Positions 18,850-32,780 of a DNA stretch of 64,000 nucleotides are shown here, in pieces. The first letter of the stretch is position 1. Every line of letters starts with the position of its first letter. The position numbers and the translations under genes are program-made. The notes beneath the pieces are model-generated. The model did not search any database. It was not told where the DNA came from and was given only the letters and a program-made list of their open reading frames with translations. This DNA is from Actinomycetota bacterium (GTDB lineage Bacteria; Actinomycetota; Acidimicrobiia; Acidimicrobiales; Aldehydirespiratoraceae): contig JAPOHW010000009.1 of the NCBI GenBank assembly GCA_029979265.1, positions 1-64,000 of the forward strand, read 5' to 3'.

Positions 18850-19566
18850 TCAGGAGGCGAGGAGGATGCGACGGGCCTCGGTGATATCGGCAATGCGACG
18901 AGCGGCGTCGGCATCGTCCCCACCATGATCGGGATGTGCGTCGATCAGAGACCGACGAAAGGATCGCTGCACCACCGCACGCCCGGGGAGGCCGGCCTCG
19001 AGATCGAGGCCGAGGATCCCCAACGCCCACCCGACCGGATCGGCGAGCGCATCGCCGTTCAGCGAACCGTGCCCCCGCCCCGACAGGTAGAGCAGCAACG
19101 CGGCGTCGATCCCACCGGTCCACGAGATTCCCCGACGGATGGCGGCGAGCACCTCACCACGAAACTGGTACGGCATGTGCTGGGCGGCATAGATCGCTCC
19201 CAACACCAACTGACCGGGAAGACCCTTGTCGGCGGTGAATTGGACGGAAAGTTCACCGTCGTCATCATGGCGGAAGAGTCGCTGAGGACTGCGGGTCAAG
19301 CCGACCCGGTCCTCTTGGAAACGATGCCGAAGGCGAGGTTGCGGGATCCGGCGTCCGGCTTCGATCTCGTGGGTCAACGACACGAGATCGGGGACCAGGT
19401 CCGGGTCGATCTCCGGCGTGAAGCGAGCTGCGATCGCGCCCAGGAGCACGCCACCGACACCGGGGGCAGGATCGCACGGCAGGTCGAGTGCGCCGAGGGC
19501 AACACGCCGGGTCGGCGCAATCGGCCGGGAGTGGTAGATCTCGATCTCGGCGAGCAACATCAGCAA
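18850..19566 (-). CDS. J-domain protein with an unassigned N-terminal region
   Basis: A 238-residue protein whose last ~58 residues (181-238) form a DnaJ-like J domain with an intact HPD at 211-213 ([12 protein letters not shown]). J domains stimulate DnaK-type Hsp70 ATPases. The first 180 residues are not recognised; no Gly/Phe-rich or zinc-finger region is present, so it is not a canonical DnaJ. It starts at ATG 19566 with a second ATG two codons later. It precedes prfA on the same strand by 18 nt. Partner and client are unknown. Confidence 0.75.
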   Translation of the reverse strand: MLMLLAEIEIYHSRPIAPTRRVALGALDLPCDPAPGVGGVLLGAIAARFTPEIDPDLVPDLVSLTHEIEAGRRIPQPRLRHRFQEDRVGLTRSPQRLFRHDDDGELSVQFTADKGLPGQLVLGAIYAAQHMPYQFRGEVLAAIRRGISWTGGIDAALLLYLSGRGHGSLNGDALADPVGWALGILGLDLEAGLPGRAVVQRSFRRSLIDAHPDHGGDDADAARRIADITEARRILLAS

Positions 19567-19634
19567 CTATCGTAGGAGCGCCGGACCGATTACACCCCGT
19601 CGGCCAGTCCCCGGTGATGCGTGCCGCCGAGGGT

Positions 19635-20414
19635 TCAGATCATGCGAACAAGCGTGTCGCGAAGACGGGCTGCGAGATCGTGGATGTCGTCCTCGTCGGA
19701 CTCCTCTGCCTCGAGCATGTCGGCGAGAGACTCGCACTGTTCGCGTATCGCCGCCCACGCCGACGCCGGGAATCCGAACGGGGTGGCGACTCCTGCAAGC
19801 CGTCGTCCGTGTTCCACCGACCGCTTGACGCCCTGAGCGTCATTGCCATCACGGCGAAGCCGATCGACCGCCTCGAACATCGCCGACAACAACTCGTTGA
19901 CTTCGAGTCCCTCGAGCTCCTCGAGCCCGTCGTCGGCTGCACGGGCGAGCAGATCCTCGATCACGAGCTCGACCTGCTCCTCATCCTCTTCGTGACAGAC
20001 GAGATCGCCTTCGTCGAACTCGTGCGGAACCGCCCCCTGACTGAGGCGCTCCGACAGCACCGCCTGCAGTTCAGACGACCAGCCCTCCATCTCGAACGCC
20101 ACCTGCGGCTTGTCGGGATCGAGATCCGGATTCGTGGCCGCTTCCACCTCCTCGAGCAGGGCGTCGACCTGCTCCTCGACACTCTCGTGCGCAAGCAACG
20201 TGGTCCCCTGCCACGAGTGCACCACCTCGTCAGCCAGCAGCAGCTGGGCGAGCATGCGTCGGGTTTCCGACGCCATCGCATGCAACTCGTAGGCGAGCCA
20301 TTCGCCGGACTCGTCGTCGACCAGGTCGGGGACGGATTCGGTGGCATCGTTGTCGGCGGCAGGCGACTCGACGCCACCACTGGTTTTGCGGAATGGGTTC
20401 TGGAAACTCGGCAC
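19635..20414 (-). CDS. Acidic hypothetical protein with two tandem ~50-residue repeats
   Basis: A 259-residue soluble, strongly acidic protein. Residues ~38-90 and ~107-160 appear to be two copies of one unit: a helix (L..L....EVVHSW / GAVPHEF), a short strand (GTTLLAHES / GDLVCHEED) and an EEQV(D/E)-L-(L/I)-E-(E/D) helix. The pattern (helix, HxW/F, acidic strand, EEQV helix) resembles small signal-transducing domains of the DUF2007 type, but this is only a visual comparison. The C-terminal helical part is unassigned. It is divergent from glpX and may be the first gene of the J-domain/prfA run. Confidence 0.65.
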   Translation of the reverse strand: MPSFQNPFRKTSGGVESPAADNDATESVPDLVDDESGEWLAYELHAMASETRRMLAQLLLADEVVHSWQGTTLLAHESVEEQVDALLEEVEAATNPDLDPDKPQVAFEMEGWSSELQAVLSERLSQGAVPHEFDEGDLVCHEEDEEQVELVIEDLLARAADDGLEELEGLEVNELLSAMFEAVDRLRRDGNDAQGVKRSVEHGRRLAGVATPFGFPASAWAAIREQCESLADMLEAEESDEDDIHDLAARLRDTLVRMI

Positions 20415-20477
20415 GTGCTCATGTTCTCACGTTGCCAATGCCAGCGGGAAAGATGCGTGTCGGGTACCGTCCGAACC

Positions 20478-21464
20478 ATGGCGACCTCCCCATTGATGCC
20501 GGACCGCAACCTGGCGCTCGAACTCGTCCGCGTCACCGAAGCTGCGGCGATTGCCGCTTCTCGCTGGATGGGCCGGGGCGACAAGGAAGGGGCCGACGGC
20601 GCTGCAGTGGACGCCATGCGCACAATGCTCGCCAGTGTCTCGATGGATGGTGTGGTCGTCATCGGTGAGGGCGAGAAGGACGAAGCCCCCATGCTCTTCA
20701 ATGGCGAACGGATCGGTGACGGAACTCATGCCGAGACCGACATCGCCGTCGATCCGATCGACGGCACGACACTCACTGCGCTGGGGCGAGCCAACGCGCT
20801 GGCCGTGATCGCCGTCGCACCCCGGGGGACGATGTACGACCCGGGCCCGTGCCTCTACATGGAGAAGCTTGCCGTCGGTCCCGAGGCCGTCGGTGCCATC
20901 GACCTCGACAAGTCGCTGACCGAAAATCTCGAAGCAGTGGCGGAGGCCAAGCATTGTGCGGTCCGTGATCTCACTGCCGTCATCCTCGACCGTGATCGCC
21001 ACGCCGAACACATCCGAGAGGTGCGCGAGGCAGGGGCTCGAATTCGGCTGATCCCCGACGGTGACGTCGCCGGCGCCATCTCGACCTGTTGGCCCGACGC
21101 CGGCGCCGACATTCTGATCGGGATCGGTGGCACCCCGGAGGGTGTGATCACCGCCGCTGCGCTCAAGTGCATGGGCGGGCAACAACTCGGCCGCCTGTGG
21201 CCTCGCAACGAACGCGAACGTGCCGAAGCGACCAAACAGGGCTACGACCTCGACCGCATCCTGACCCAGGACGATCTGGTCCGCAGTGACGACTGTTTCT
21301 TCGCCGCGACCGGCATCACCGATGGTGACCTCATGAACGGGGTGCACTTCAACCAGCGCGGTGCAACCACCGAATCGCTCGTCATGCGCTCGCGCACCGG
21401 TACCGTCCGCCACATCCGCGCACTGCACAGCCAGGAGAAGGCCAACGAGATCCTCGACGCCTGA
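20478..21464 (+). CDS. glpX: Fructose-1,6-bisphosphatase class II
   Basis: A 328-residue GlpX-type phosphatase for gluconeogenesis. Metal and substrate motifs include [11 protein letters not shown] (63-73), [12 protein letters not shown] (92-103), and [21 protein letters not shown]. Actinobacteria typically rely on this class rather than class I. The ATG at 20478 lies 7 nt after TACCGT (20465-20470). The open frame continues far upstream without coding character, so the longer start is not used. Confidence 0.95.
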   Translation: MATSPLMPDRNLALELVRVTEAAAIAASRWMGRGDKEGADGAAVDAMRTMLASVSMDGVVVIGEGEKDEAPMLFNGERIGDGTHAETDIAVDPIDGTTLTALGRANALAVIAVAPRGTMYDPGPCLYMEKLAVGPEAVGAIDLDKSLTENLEAVAEAKHCAVRDLTAVILDRDRHAEHIREVREAGARIRLIPDGDVAGAISTCWPDAGADILIGIGGTPEGVITAAALKCMGGQQLGRLWPRNERERAEATKQGYDLDRILTQDDLVRSDDCFFAATGITDGDLMNGVHFNQRGATTESLVMRSRTGTVRHIRALHSQEKANEILDA

Positions 21465-21521
21465 CGAACAAGAAGGCGGTACGGCCTGCGGTCGGCGCAC
21501 GTTGCGGGGCAGACTCTTGTC

Positions 21522-22325
21522 ATGGACATTGCTCGCTTTCGAGTCCAACCGGGCACCGATGTCGATCTGGAGGATTGGCCCACCGATGACGACGGCGGCC
21601 TCGACAAGGACGACATCGAGGATCGACTCGACGACCTCAACGACGAACTGGAAGAACTGCAAGAGCTGTTGTTCGCCGAGGGCAAGCAGAAGGTGCTGGT
21701 CGTGATCCAGGCGATCGACACCGGCGGCAAGGACGGAACGATCCGACACGTCTTCGACGGTGTGAACCCGAGCGGTGTACGGGTCGCTGCATTCAAGAAA
21801 CCGACCGATGAGGAACTCGCTCACGACTACCTCTGGCGGGTCCACGCCCACACGCCGAGGAGTGGTGAGATCACGATCTTCAACCGCTCGCACTACGAGG
21901 ACGTGCTGGTCGTGCGGGTCCATGACCTCGTTCCGGCGCAACGATGGTCGAAGCGCTATCGGCACATCCGCGAGTTCGAGAAGATGTTGACCGACGAAGG
22001 CACGACGATCATCAAACTGTTCCTGCACATCAACAAGGACGAACAGCGTCAGCGACTTCAGGACCGCATCGATCAGCCTCACAAGAACTGGAAGTTCAGC
22101 TTCGGTGACCTCGCCGAGCGCGCCCACTGGGACGACTACCAGGAGGCCTTCTGCGTCATGCTGCAAGAGACATCCACCGACGCCGCACCCTGGTACGTGA
22201 TCCCGTCGGACCGAAAGTGGTATCGCAATCTCGTGATCAGCGAGATCATCGTCCAGACGCTGCGCAACCTCGACATGGCCTGGCCGGCTCCCGAGGAAGG
22301 CATCGCGGGAACCGTGGTCGACTGA
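21522..22325 (+). CDS. PPK2-family polyphosphate kinase
   Basis: A 267-residue polyphosphate:nucleotide phosphotransferase of the PPK2 family. The modified Walker A AIDTGGKDGTIRHVF begins at residue 65, and the Walker B/lid segment FNRSHYEDVLVVRVH and KLFLHINKDEQRQRLQDR follow. It probably phosphorylates a nucleoside mono- or diphosphate from polyP; the class cannot be fixed by eye. Single-domain length is normal. Its stop and the sulfatase start share one base (TGATG), implying coupled translation. Confidence 0.92.
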   Translation: MDIARFRVQPGTDVDLEDWPTDDDGGLDKDDIEDRLDDLNDELEELQELLFAEGKQKVLVVIQAIDTGGKDGTIRHVFDGVNPSGVRVAAFKKPTDEELAHDYLWRVHAHTPRSGEITIFNRSHYEDVLVVRVHDLVPAQRWSKRYRHIREFEKMLTDEGTTIIKLFLHINKDEQRQRLQDRIDQPHKNWKFSFGDLAERAHWDDYQEAFCVMLQETSTDAAPWYVIPSDRKWYRNLVISEIIVQTLRNLDMAWPAPEEGIAGTVVD

Positions 22326-23770
22326 TGGATGCTCGCCCCAACCTCCTGCTGTTCATGCCCGACCAACTCCGCGCCGATGCGGTCGGCTGTTTCGGCAATC
22401 CGGTCGCGCACACCCCGAACATCGATGCACTTGCCGATGCCGGGACCCGGTTCGCCAATGCGTACGGGCAGCACAGTGTCTGCTCGCAGAGTCGCATCTC
22501 GATGTTCACCGGCTGGTATCCGCATGTTGCGGGCCACCGCACGCTCAGTCATCTGCTGCAACCCCACGAGCCCAACGTGTTCAAGTCGCTCCGCACTGGC
22601 GGCTATCACGTCGCGTTGGCCGGCGCCCGAGGCGACATGATGGGGGTCGGTGTGACCGAGGCGAGTTCCGACCGGTTCGGGTTCACCACCGCCCCGGACC
22701 TCGGTGCCCTCCTCCACAAGGGACCCTTCCCCGAGGAGCACAAGTACTACTTCGCCTTCTACCACGGTGCACTCGACGAGCCGCCGCTCGACTTCGACGA
22801 GGCGACCGTGCGCACAGCAATCGATTGGGTCACCGACGGACTTCCCGAGCCGTGGTGCCTCTTCGTCCCGCTGATGTATCCGCATCCACCGTTCACCGCC
22901 GCCGAGCCATGGTTCTCACTGCACGACCGCAAGGACGTTCCGCTGCCCGCCCAGACCGACCGATCGACCCGACCCCGGTTCATGCAGGCGATTCACGATC
23001 GGTACGGACTCGGCCGTCTCGACGACGACGACTGGCGGGAGATCATCGCCACCTACTACGGCATGACATCGCGTGTCGACGATCAACTGGGTCGGGTACT
23101 CGGTGCTGTCGACGCTGCAGGCTCGGCCGAGAACACGGTGAGCTTCTTCTTCAGCGATCACGGTGAGTACCTCGGAGACTACGGCCTCGTCGAGAAATGG
23201 ATGTCGGGCCTCGATGACGTGCTGGTCCGCAATCCACTGGTGATCCATGACCCGCGAGCCAGCTCCGGGGTGGTGACATCCTTCGCCGAGTTGGTCGATC
23301 TGACCCCCACCCTGCTCGAACTGGCCGGCATCGAGACCGATTACACGCACTTCGGCCGGAGCCTCGTTCCTCTGCTCAGCGACGCCTCCCTCCACCATCG
23401 CGACGCCGCCTTCAGCGAGGGTGGTTTCCTCCTCGAGGAAGAGCCACTGCTCGAGTCGGGGAACACCGGGCATTATCGACACAAGCAGGAACTCCAACAC
23501 GAAGACACCTCGCTGACCGGCCGCGCCATCTCGATCCGAACCGAGCAGTGGGCGTACACCGAGCGCCTCTACGAGGGGCCCGAGCTGTTCGACCGAGTCA
23601 ACGATCCCCGAGAGACGGAGAATCTTGCCGGCTCGGCCCAGACCACCGATATCGAACGCGAACTCAAGGACCGCATCTTCCGATGGCTGTTCGAAACCAG
23701 CGACGTCATCCCGTGGACGGCGGATCCCCGCATGGAGCCCGCGCTGCGCAGGGAGCTTCTCGGCGAGTGA
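22325..23770 (+). CDS. Sulfatase-family hydrolase
   Basis: A 481-residue alkaline phosphatase-superfamily enzyme. Metal residues lie in LLLFMPDQLRADA, the formylglycine site is Cys53 in VCSQSRISMFTG, and the FFFSDHGEYLGDYGLVEKW block supplies the C-terminal metal ligands. The consensus is C-x-P/A-x-R; here glutamine replaces Pro/Ala, so either FGE tolerates it or the enzyme is a phosphonate/phosphate ester hydrolase-like member. No signal peptide is seen, so it is probably cytoplasmic. No FGE or anaerobic maturase gene is in the window. Confidence 0.88.
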   Translation: MDARPNLLLFMPDQLRADAVGCFGNPVAHTPNIDALADAGTRFANAYGQHSVCSQSRISMFTGWYPHVAGHRTLSHLLQPHEPNVFKSLRTGGYHVALAGARGDMMGVGVTEASSDRFGFTTAPDLGALLHKGPFPEEHKYYFAFYHGALDEPPLDFDEATVRTAIDWVTDGLPEPWCLFVPLMYPHPPFTAAEPWFSLHDRKDVPLPAQTDRSTRPRFMQAIHDRYGLGRLDDDDWREIIATYYGMTSRVDDQLGRVLGAVDAAGSAENTVSFFFSDHGEYLGDYGLVEKWMSGLDDVLVRNPLVIHDPRASSGVVTSFAELVDLTPTLLELAGIETDYTHFGRSLVPLLSDASLHHRDAAFSEGGFLLEEEPLLESGNTGHYRHKQELQHEDTSLTGRAISIRTEQWAYTERLYEGPELFDRVNDPRETENLAGSAQTTDIERELKDRIFRWLFETSDVIPWTADPRMEPALRRELLGE

Positions 23771-23838
23771 GACCGACGATCACTGCTCACGTACCAGCCC
23801 GCGTCGAGCCGGTCGGCTGAGAACGTGCTGAACTGCGG

Positions 23839-24234
23839 CTAGTTGGTGACGCCGGCGACGCGGAGTCGGAGCTCGGCTCGAGCCAACGCCGCCGCTGCGT
23901 CCTCGTTATCGGCATCGGAGCGCAGCGTCTCCTGCGCCCGACCGAGCGCCGCCTGAGCACGGGCTACGTCGATGTTGGCGGCCGATTCGCTCACGTCGCT
24001 CAGAATGGTGACCTCGTTGCCGGACACCTGCACGAAGCCGCGGTGAACGGCGAACACATCTCGTTCACCACCCTGCTTGATGACCTCCACCGACCACACC
24101 GCCAGAGCGCCGATGAACGGGACATGACCGGCCTGGAAGGCGATGTCGCCCCCCTCCATGGTGCGCGCGATGACCATCTCTGCCTCGCCGGTGTACGACA
24201 CCGCTTCGGGGGAGACGACCTGGACGTCGAACAT
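23839..24234 (-). CDS. atpC: ATP synthase epsilon subunit
   Basis: A 131-residue F1 epsilon subunit, last gene of the ATP synthase operon. It has the beta-sandwich N-terminus (FDVQVVSPEAVSYTGEAEMVIARTMEGGDIAF, with GHVPFIGAL) and a two-helix C-terminus (ARAQAALGRAQETL...ALARAELRLRVA). The ATG lies 11 nt after the atpD stop. It is convergent with the sulfatase gene; the 68-nt gap shows only weak hairpins. Confidence 0.95.
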   Translation of the reverse strand: MFDVQVVSPEAVSYTGEAEMVIARTMEGGDIAFQAGHVPFIGALAVWSVEVIKQGGERDVFAVHRGFVQVSGNEVTILSDVSESAANIDVARAQAALGRAQETLRSDADNEDAAAALARAELRLRVAGVTN

Positions 24235-24245
24235 AGTCGGTCGAC

Positions 24246-26883
<2,638 letters not shown>

Positions 26884-26889
26884 AGCCGA

Positions 26890-28515
26890 TCAGTCCTCGT
26901 CTCGGGTGATGTCTTCTTCGGGAAGCGTGACGTCTGAGTCGACCAACTCGGAGTGGGCAGCCGTCTGGGCCTCCGCTTCGGGCTCGTCGCCCGCAGGCGC
27001 GACGCTCGACGAGAACTGGTCAGCGAATGCCCGCACTGCGGCAGCAAAGGCATCTGCGTCGCCGATCGTGCCGTGGTCGCGAATCTCGTTCATGACGTCG
27101 CTGTGGCGGGTGTTGAACCAGTCGACGAGCTCACGCTCGAATCGCAACACGTCTTCGATGGGAAGACTGTCCAGGAAGCCGTTGGTACCGGCCCAGATCG
27201 AGACGACCTGTTCCTGCACCGGGTAGGGCTGATTGACCCCCTGCTTCAGCAACTCGGTCAGGCGGTAGCCCCGCTCGAGCTGGGCTTTCGAGACGGCATC
27301 GAGATCAGAACCGAACGCCGCAAACGCCTCGAGTTCGCGGAACTGGGCCAAGTCTCCCTTGAGGGTGCCCGTGGCGGTCTTCATGGCCTTGACCTGCGCG
27401 GCGCCACCAACCCGCGACACGGAGATCCCGACGTCGACCGCCGGGCGGATACCCGACTTGAACAGATCGTCCTGCAGGAAGATCTGACCGTCGGTGATCG
27501 AGATCACGTTGGTCGGGATGAAGGCCGACACGTCGCCCGCCTTGGTCTCGATGACCGGCAGCGCGGTCAGTGAGCCGGCACCGAGTTCGTCGGAGAGCTT
27601 TGCGGCCCGCTCGAGCAACCGTGAGTGCAAGTAGAAGACGTCGCCCGGGAACGCCTCACGACCCGGGGGACGACGCAACAGCAAGGACACCTGACGGTAG
27701 GCCTCGGCCTGCTTGGAAAGGTCGTCGTAGACGATCAGCGCATGCTCCCCGTTCTCCATCCAGTGCTGTCCCATGGCACAACCGCCGTACGGCGCTAAGA
27801 ACTTGAAGGGAGCCGGATCGGAGGCCGGCGCAACCACGACGGTGGTGTAGTCCATCGCGCCGAGTTCCTCGAGCGTGGCGACCGACTGCGCAACCGTGGA
27901 CGCTTTCTGCCCGATCGCCACGTAGATGCACTTCACCCCAAGACCCTTCTGATTGAGGATCGTGTCGAGGGCGATGGTGGTCTTGCCGGTCTTGCGGTCG
28001 CCGATAATCAGCTCACGCTGACCACGACCGATCGGGATCAACGAGTCGATCGCCTTGATCCCGGTCTGCATCGGCTCGTGCACCGGCTTGCGGCCGGTGA
28101 TGCCGGGGGCCTGGATCTCCATGCGGCGAGGCTGCACGTTTGTCAATGCACCCTTGCCGTCGATCGGCTCGCCCAGCGGGTTCACAACTCGGCCGAGCAG
28201 GCCATCGCCAACCGGTACCGACAAGATGTCGCCAGTGGCGACCACCGCCTGACCCTCCTCGATCCCCTCGACGTCGCCGAGCACCACGGCGCCGATGGAG
28301 CCTTCGTCGAGGTTCAGCGCAAGGCCGATGAGCCCGTTCTCGAAGCGAAGCATCTCGTTGACTGCGGCGTCGGGAAGACCCGACACCCGGGCGATGCCGT
28401 CGCCGACCTCGAGCACCCTCCCGACCGTCGTCTGTTCGAGGCTGGGGTTGAAGCCATCGAGATTGCTCTGAATGGCGGCTGCAATGTCCGCAGTGTTGAT
28501 CGTGAGATCCGACAT
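26890..28515 (-). CDS. atpA: ATP synthase alpha subunit
   Basis: A 541-residue F1 alpha subunit. It carries the non-catalytic nucleotide site [29 protein letters not shown], the [13 protein letters not shown]-type signature ([18 protein letters not shown]) and a full C-terminal helical domain. A short acidic tail (EEDITRDED) extends slightly past the usual end. Located between atpH and atpG as in most bacteria. Confidence 0.98.
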   Translation of the reverse strand: MSDLTINTADIAAAIQSNLDGFNPSLEQTTVGRVLEVGDGIARVSGLPDAAVNEMLRFENGLIGLALNLDEGSIGAVVLGDVEGIEEGQAVVATGDILSVPVGDGLLGRVVNPLGEPIDGKGALTNVQPRRMEIQAPGITGRKPVHEPMQTGIKAIDSLIPIGRGQRELIIGDRKTGKTTIALDTILNQKGLGVKCIYVAIGQKASTVAQSVATLEELGAMDYTTVVVAPASDPAPFKFLAPYGGCAMGQHWMENGEHALIVYDDLSKQAEAYRQVSLLLRRPPGREAFPGDVFYLHSRLLERAAKLSDELGAGSLTALPVIETKAGDVSAFIPTNVISITDGQIFLQDDLFKSGIRPAVDVGISVSRVGGAAQVKAMKTATGTLKGDLAQFRELEAFAAFGSDLDAVSKAQLERGYRLTELLKQGVNQPYPVQEQVVSIWAGTNGFLDSLPIEDVLRFERELVDWFNTRHSDVMNEIRDHGTIGDADAFAAAVRAFADQFSSSVAPAGDEPEAEAQTAAHSELVDSDVTLPEEDITRDED

Positions 28516-28550
28516 GTTGTCTCTCTAGTGGTCGTACGTGAGTGAGTGAA

Positions 28551-29081
28551 TTAGTTGAACGATTCGCGAAGCTGCGACATCCGGCGCCGCACGGATCCGT
28601 CGATCACATCGTCACCGATCTCGGTGATGAGACCGCCCATGACGCTCTCGTCGATGACGACACGGATCTCGACATCAGAACCGGTCCGGGTCTTGATGGC
28701 TTGGGCCAGGCGCTGCACCTGATCGTCGTCGAGGCCGACAGCGGAACGTACGCGAGCAAGCTGGCGATTCCGGCCTGCTGCGCTGCGGATCATGGCCTCG
28801 TCGACAATGGCGGGCAGATCAGCGCCCCGGCCGTTGGCCACCACCATCGAGACGAGGGCGGTGGTGGTCGGAGACGCTTTCGGGCCGAGAAGGTCTTCCA
28901 CGACACCGATACGGCGCTCGATCGGCAGTTGCCGGTCGGCGAGGGTGTTCAGTAGTGACTCGCTGGCCCGCACGGCTTCTGCGACGCGAAACAGCTCGTC
29001 TTCGACGACATCGGAAGCACCCTCGGCCGCAGCAACGGCCAGCAGCGCGTCGGCGTATCCGCCGATCCGATCGTCAGCCAC
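28551..29081 (-). CDS. atpH: ATP synthase delta subunit
   Basis: A 176-residue delta subunit of the peripheral stalk, with the N-terminal helical domain (IGGYADALLAVAAAEG) and the C-terminal GGLITEIGDDVIDGSVRRRMSQLRESF, close to the conserved family ending. Starting at GTG 29081 gives an 8-nt overlap with atpF (GTGGCTGA), a tight coupled arrangement. An upstream ATG start would enlarge the overlap without coding support. Confidence 0.94.
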   Translation of the reverse strand: MADDRIGGYADALLAVAAAEGASDVVEDELFRVAEAVRASESLLNTLADRQLPIERRIGVVEDLLGPKASPTTTALVSMVVANGRGADLPAIVDEAMIRSAAGRNRQLARVRSAVGLDDDQVQRLAQAIKTRTGSDVEIRVVIDESVMGGLITEIGDDVIDGSVRRRMSQLRESFN

Positions 29082-29787
29082 GAGCCACCTCTTCGATGTA
29101 CGCATCGACAAGGGCTTGCTGAGCCGACGCATCGAGGTTGCTCTGGATCACTCGTTCGGCGGCGCCGACGGCAATCGAGGCGACCTCGCCACGGAGATCG
29201 TTGAGCGCCTGTGACCGTGCCGATTCGATGTCGGCCGTGGCCCGAGAGCGCATCTCGGCGATCTCCTCGTTGGCCCGGGCCTGGAGCTCGGACCTGAGCT
29301 GGTCGGCCTGTTGCCGGGCGTCCTCGATGATCTGGTTGGCCTCTGCCTTGGCGCCGGCGAGGGCCGCCTCGTGGTCGGCCTTGACCTGAGTGGCGTCGAC
29401 CTTGGCCTTTTCGGCCGCGTCGAGATCGGAGGCGATCTTTGCCGCTCGATCGTCCATGGCACCCTTGACGGCGGGGAAACCCTTCCAAGCCATGAAGCCG
29501 AACAGCACGGCGAACGCTGCGCCACCCCAGATGATCTCGTCGACCTCGGGGATGATGGGACTTGGTGCCTCGAGGCACGACTCCATCTCTTTTTCCAGCT
29601 TCTTGAACAGCTCTTTGTCCTCCTCCACTGCGTGGAGGCTTCCGTAGGCTTCTTCTGCGTAGATCGCGGCTTCGATCGCGCAACCACCGATCGTCTCGCC
29701 CGCAGCCCCGGCAGGGGCAGCGAGGGTGACGAATGCGGCGATTGCGATGCCGAACGCCCCGGCCGTACGCCGGATGGTGTGAGTCAT
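29074..29787 (-). CDS. atpF: ATP synthase b subunit with a secretory-type N-terminus
   Basis: A 237-residue peripheral stalk subunit. The usual membrane anchor is at 84-102 (EIIWGGAAFAVLFGFMAWKGFPAVKGAMDDR), followed by a long Ala/Glu-rich dimerisation helix. Ahead of it is an extra 80 residues: a signal-peptide-like segment (1-29, ending APAGAAG) and an extracytoplasmic region with two cysteines (Cys36, Cys71). AGGAAGGA 7 nt before the ATG supports this start. Whether the N-terminus is cleaved or stays as a second helix is unknown. Confidence 0.95.
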   Translation of the reverse strand: MTHTIRRTAGAFGIAIAAFVTLAAPAGAAGETIGGCAIEAAIYAEEAYGSLHAVEEDKELFKKLEKEMESCLEAPSPIIPEVDEIIWGGAAFAVLFGFMAWKGFPAVKGAMDDRAAKIASDLDAAEKAKVDATQVKADHEAALAGAKAEANQIIEDARQQADQLRSELQARANEEIAEMRSRATADIESARSQALNDLRGEVASIAVGAAERVIQSNLDASAQQALVDAYIEEVARG

Positions 29788-29806
29788 TGCTGTGTCCTTC
29801 CTCTGC

Positions 29807-31366
<1,560 letters not shown>

Positions 31367-31370
<4 letters not shown>

Positions 31371-31648
31371 GCACCGACCTCGCCAGTGGATCCTGCGCTG
31401 CCATACGTGGCGCGCCGCGCCTCGAGCTCAGCGTCCATATCGGCGTTGTAGCGCGAGAACACCTTCCAGGTCTCGTAGCCGAGCACCAGCAAGGTGAGCA
31501 CGAGGGTGAAAAGCGGGAACAGACCGATCTGCGAGTCGATGAACCACCCCAGCACACCGAAGAGGGTGGGCGTCACGATGAGTTCGAACGCTGACGAAAA
31601 GGCATCTCCTGCGCCCTCTCGCAATTCGCGCTGCTGCTCGTCGTCCAC
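31367..31648 (-). CDS. AtpZ-like small membrane protein, first gene of the atp operon
   Basis: A 93-residue protein with two membrane helices (FELIVTPTLFGVLGWFIDSQIG and LFPLFTLVLTLLVLGYETWKV), the AtpZ/AtpI pattern of a Gly-rich helix, an acidic short loop and a second helix. AtpZ and AtpI have been shown elsewhere to form a Mg2+/Ca2+ transporter or assembly factor. The GTG start at 31648 follows GGAGGAGAGG. A longer in-frame start upstream runs through the likely promoter and is not used. Confidence 0.75.
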
Positions 31649-31703
31649 TGTCGCCTCTCCTCCACGGCCGACGGTGCTCCGACTCGCTCGTGAATCTGTG
31701 CAC

Positions 31704-31732
31704 AAGCTACCGAACCAACCCTGCGGTGACAA
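31704..31732 (-). promoter_or_regulatory. Candidate promoter of the ATP synthase operon
   Basis: On the minus strand TTGTCA (31732-31727) and TAGCTT (31709-31704) are separated by 17 nt, 56 nt before the AtpZ-like start, in the 123-nt gap after the unknown gene. This is the only sizeable gap within the run and fits a sigma-70-type promoter. Confidence 0.45.
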
Positions 31733-31771
31733 CTCTCCGCCGGCGAGGCATGACGGCACCGCAGGCACTCG

Positions 31772-32773
31772 TCAGTCCACCCAGGGAACGGAGATGTCAG
31801 CGAACGAGACCGGGACCGGCAGACGAACGGAGAGCCGGTCGAGGAACGGCAGCCGGTCCCGGGCCGGGAGCACGAAACGGACCTCGTCGGTCTGATGGAC
31901 CAGCAGCAAATCAGCAGTGTCGGGCACCAGGCTGAGCTCGACCCCAACGGCGCACACGACCAGGATCTTGTGCTCACCCACAGTCGCACGAAGTGCAGCC
32001 GCCGCCGGCCGCAGGAGGCTCGTGCGGGGTGGAATCGGTTCGACCAGCACCGGCTCGGCGACACCTGCGATCGCAGGGTCGAGACGGATCATCTCCCGCA
32101 GCCAGCGTTCGCGACCGATCCGATTGATCGGGTGTGCGACCGCACCGACGCAGCGATGGGTTCGCACCAATTCGATCGTGTCGACCAGCGCCGGTTCGAC
32201 GGGACGATCTCCGTGCAGCAGCACCCCGGCCTCGCGGTCGAAGCGGCCGACCCCGACCTCGAAGGTCGAGCCGGCCGGTCCGGTCACGACTCGACCAACC
32301 TCGAGACCTGCGACCTCGGCGCGGACGATGCCGTCCTCGACGACAACCTGCGCTCCGCTTCGCTCGATCATGGCAACCAGCGGCACGACGTCGTCGGGTA
32401 CGGGGTGCGGATCCTCGACCGGTGCTGCAACGGCAGGGCGAATGTCAGATCCGACGAGTTGATGGACGACCAGTTCTGGAGCGAGCACTGCGGCACGCCG
32501 AGCATGGATGCCGGGGTGGTGTTCGACGATCAGATGCACCCTCTCCATCGGATTGCGATCGAGCCACACGAGCGCGCCGCCGAGTACCGAGAGGTCGTCC
32601 ACCGACGACACGATCACTGCGGTTGTCGCGTCGGACCCACCGACACGAATGCTCACACCGAACGGCGCCGCATCGACAGTGGCTTCCTCGACGTCGAGGG
32701 CGAAGTGGTCTCGTGCGATTGCGAGCGCACGTGCCCGCTCGAGCCCCGCCCGACGGGTGGGATCGAGGCTCAT
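31772..32773 (-). CDS. Conserved-looking protein of unknown function between rpmE and atp genes
   Basis: A 333-residue soluble alpha/beta protein without signal peptide or membrane helix. Segments such as AVIVSSVDDLSVLGGALVWLDRN, a hydrophobic VRAEVAGLEVGRVV, the HPINRIGRERWLREM stretch and the strand-rich C-terminus suggest an ordered domain, but I do not recognise the family. No nucleotide-binding or catalytic motif stands out. It begins 7 nt after the rpmE stop and so is probably co-transcribed with rho and rpmE. Confidence 0.7.
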   Translation of the reverse strand: MSLDPTRRAGLERARALAIARDHFALDVEEATVDAAPFGVSIRVGGSDATTAVIVSSVDDLSVLGGALVWLDRNPMERVHLIVEHHPGIHARRAAVLAPELVVHQLVGSDIRPAVAAPVEDPHPVPDDVVPLVAMIERSGAQVVVEDGIVRAEVAGLEVGRVVTGPAGSTFEVGVGRFDREAGVLLHGDRPVEPALVDTIELVRTHRCVGAVAHPINRIGRERWLREMIRLDPAIAGVAEPVLVEPIPPRTSLLRPAAAALRATVGEHKILVVCAVGVELSLVPDTADLLLVHQTDEVRFVLPARDRLPFLDRLSVRLPVPVSFADISVPWVD

Positions 32774-32780
32774 GCGAGCC

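Noticed and set aside
19488-20477. Upstream extension of glpX
   Set aside because: It is antisense to the acidic repeat protein gene and lacks coding character; ATG 20478 fits the family.
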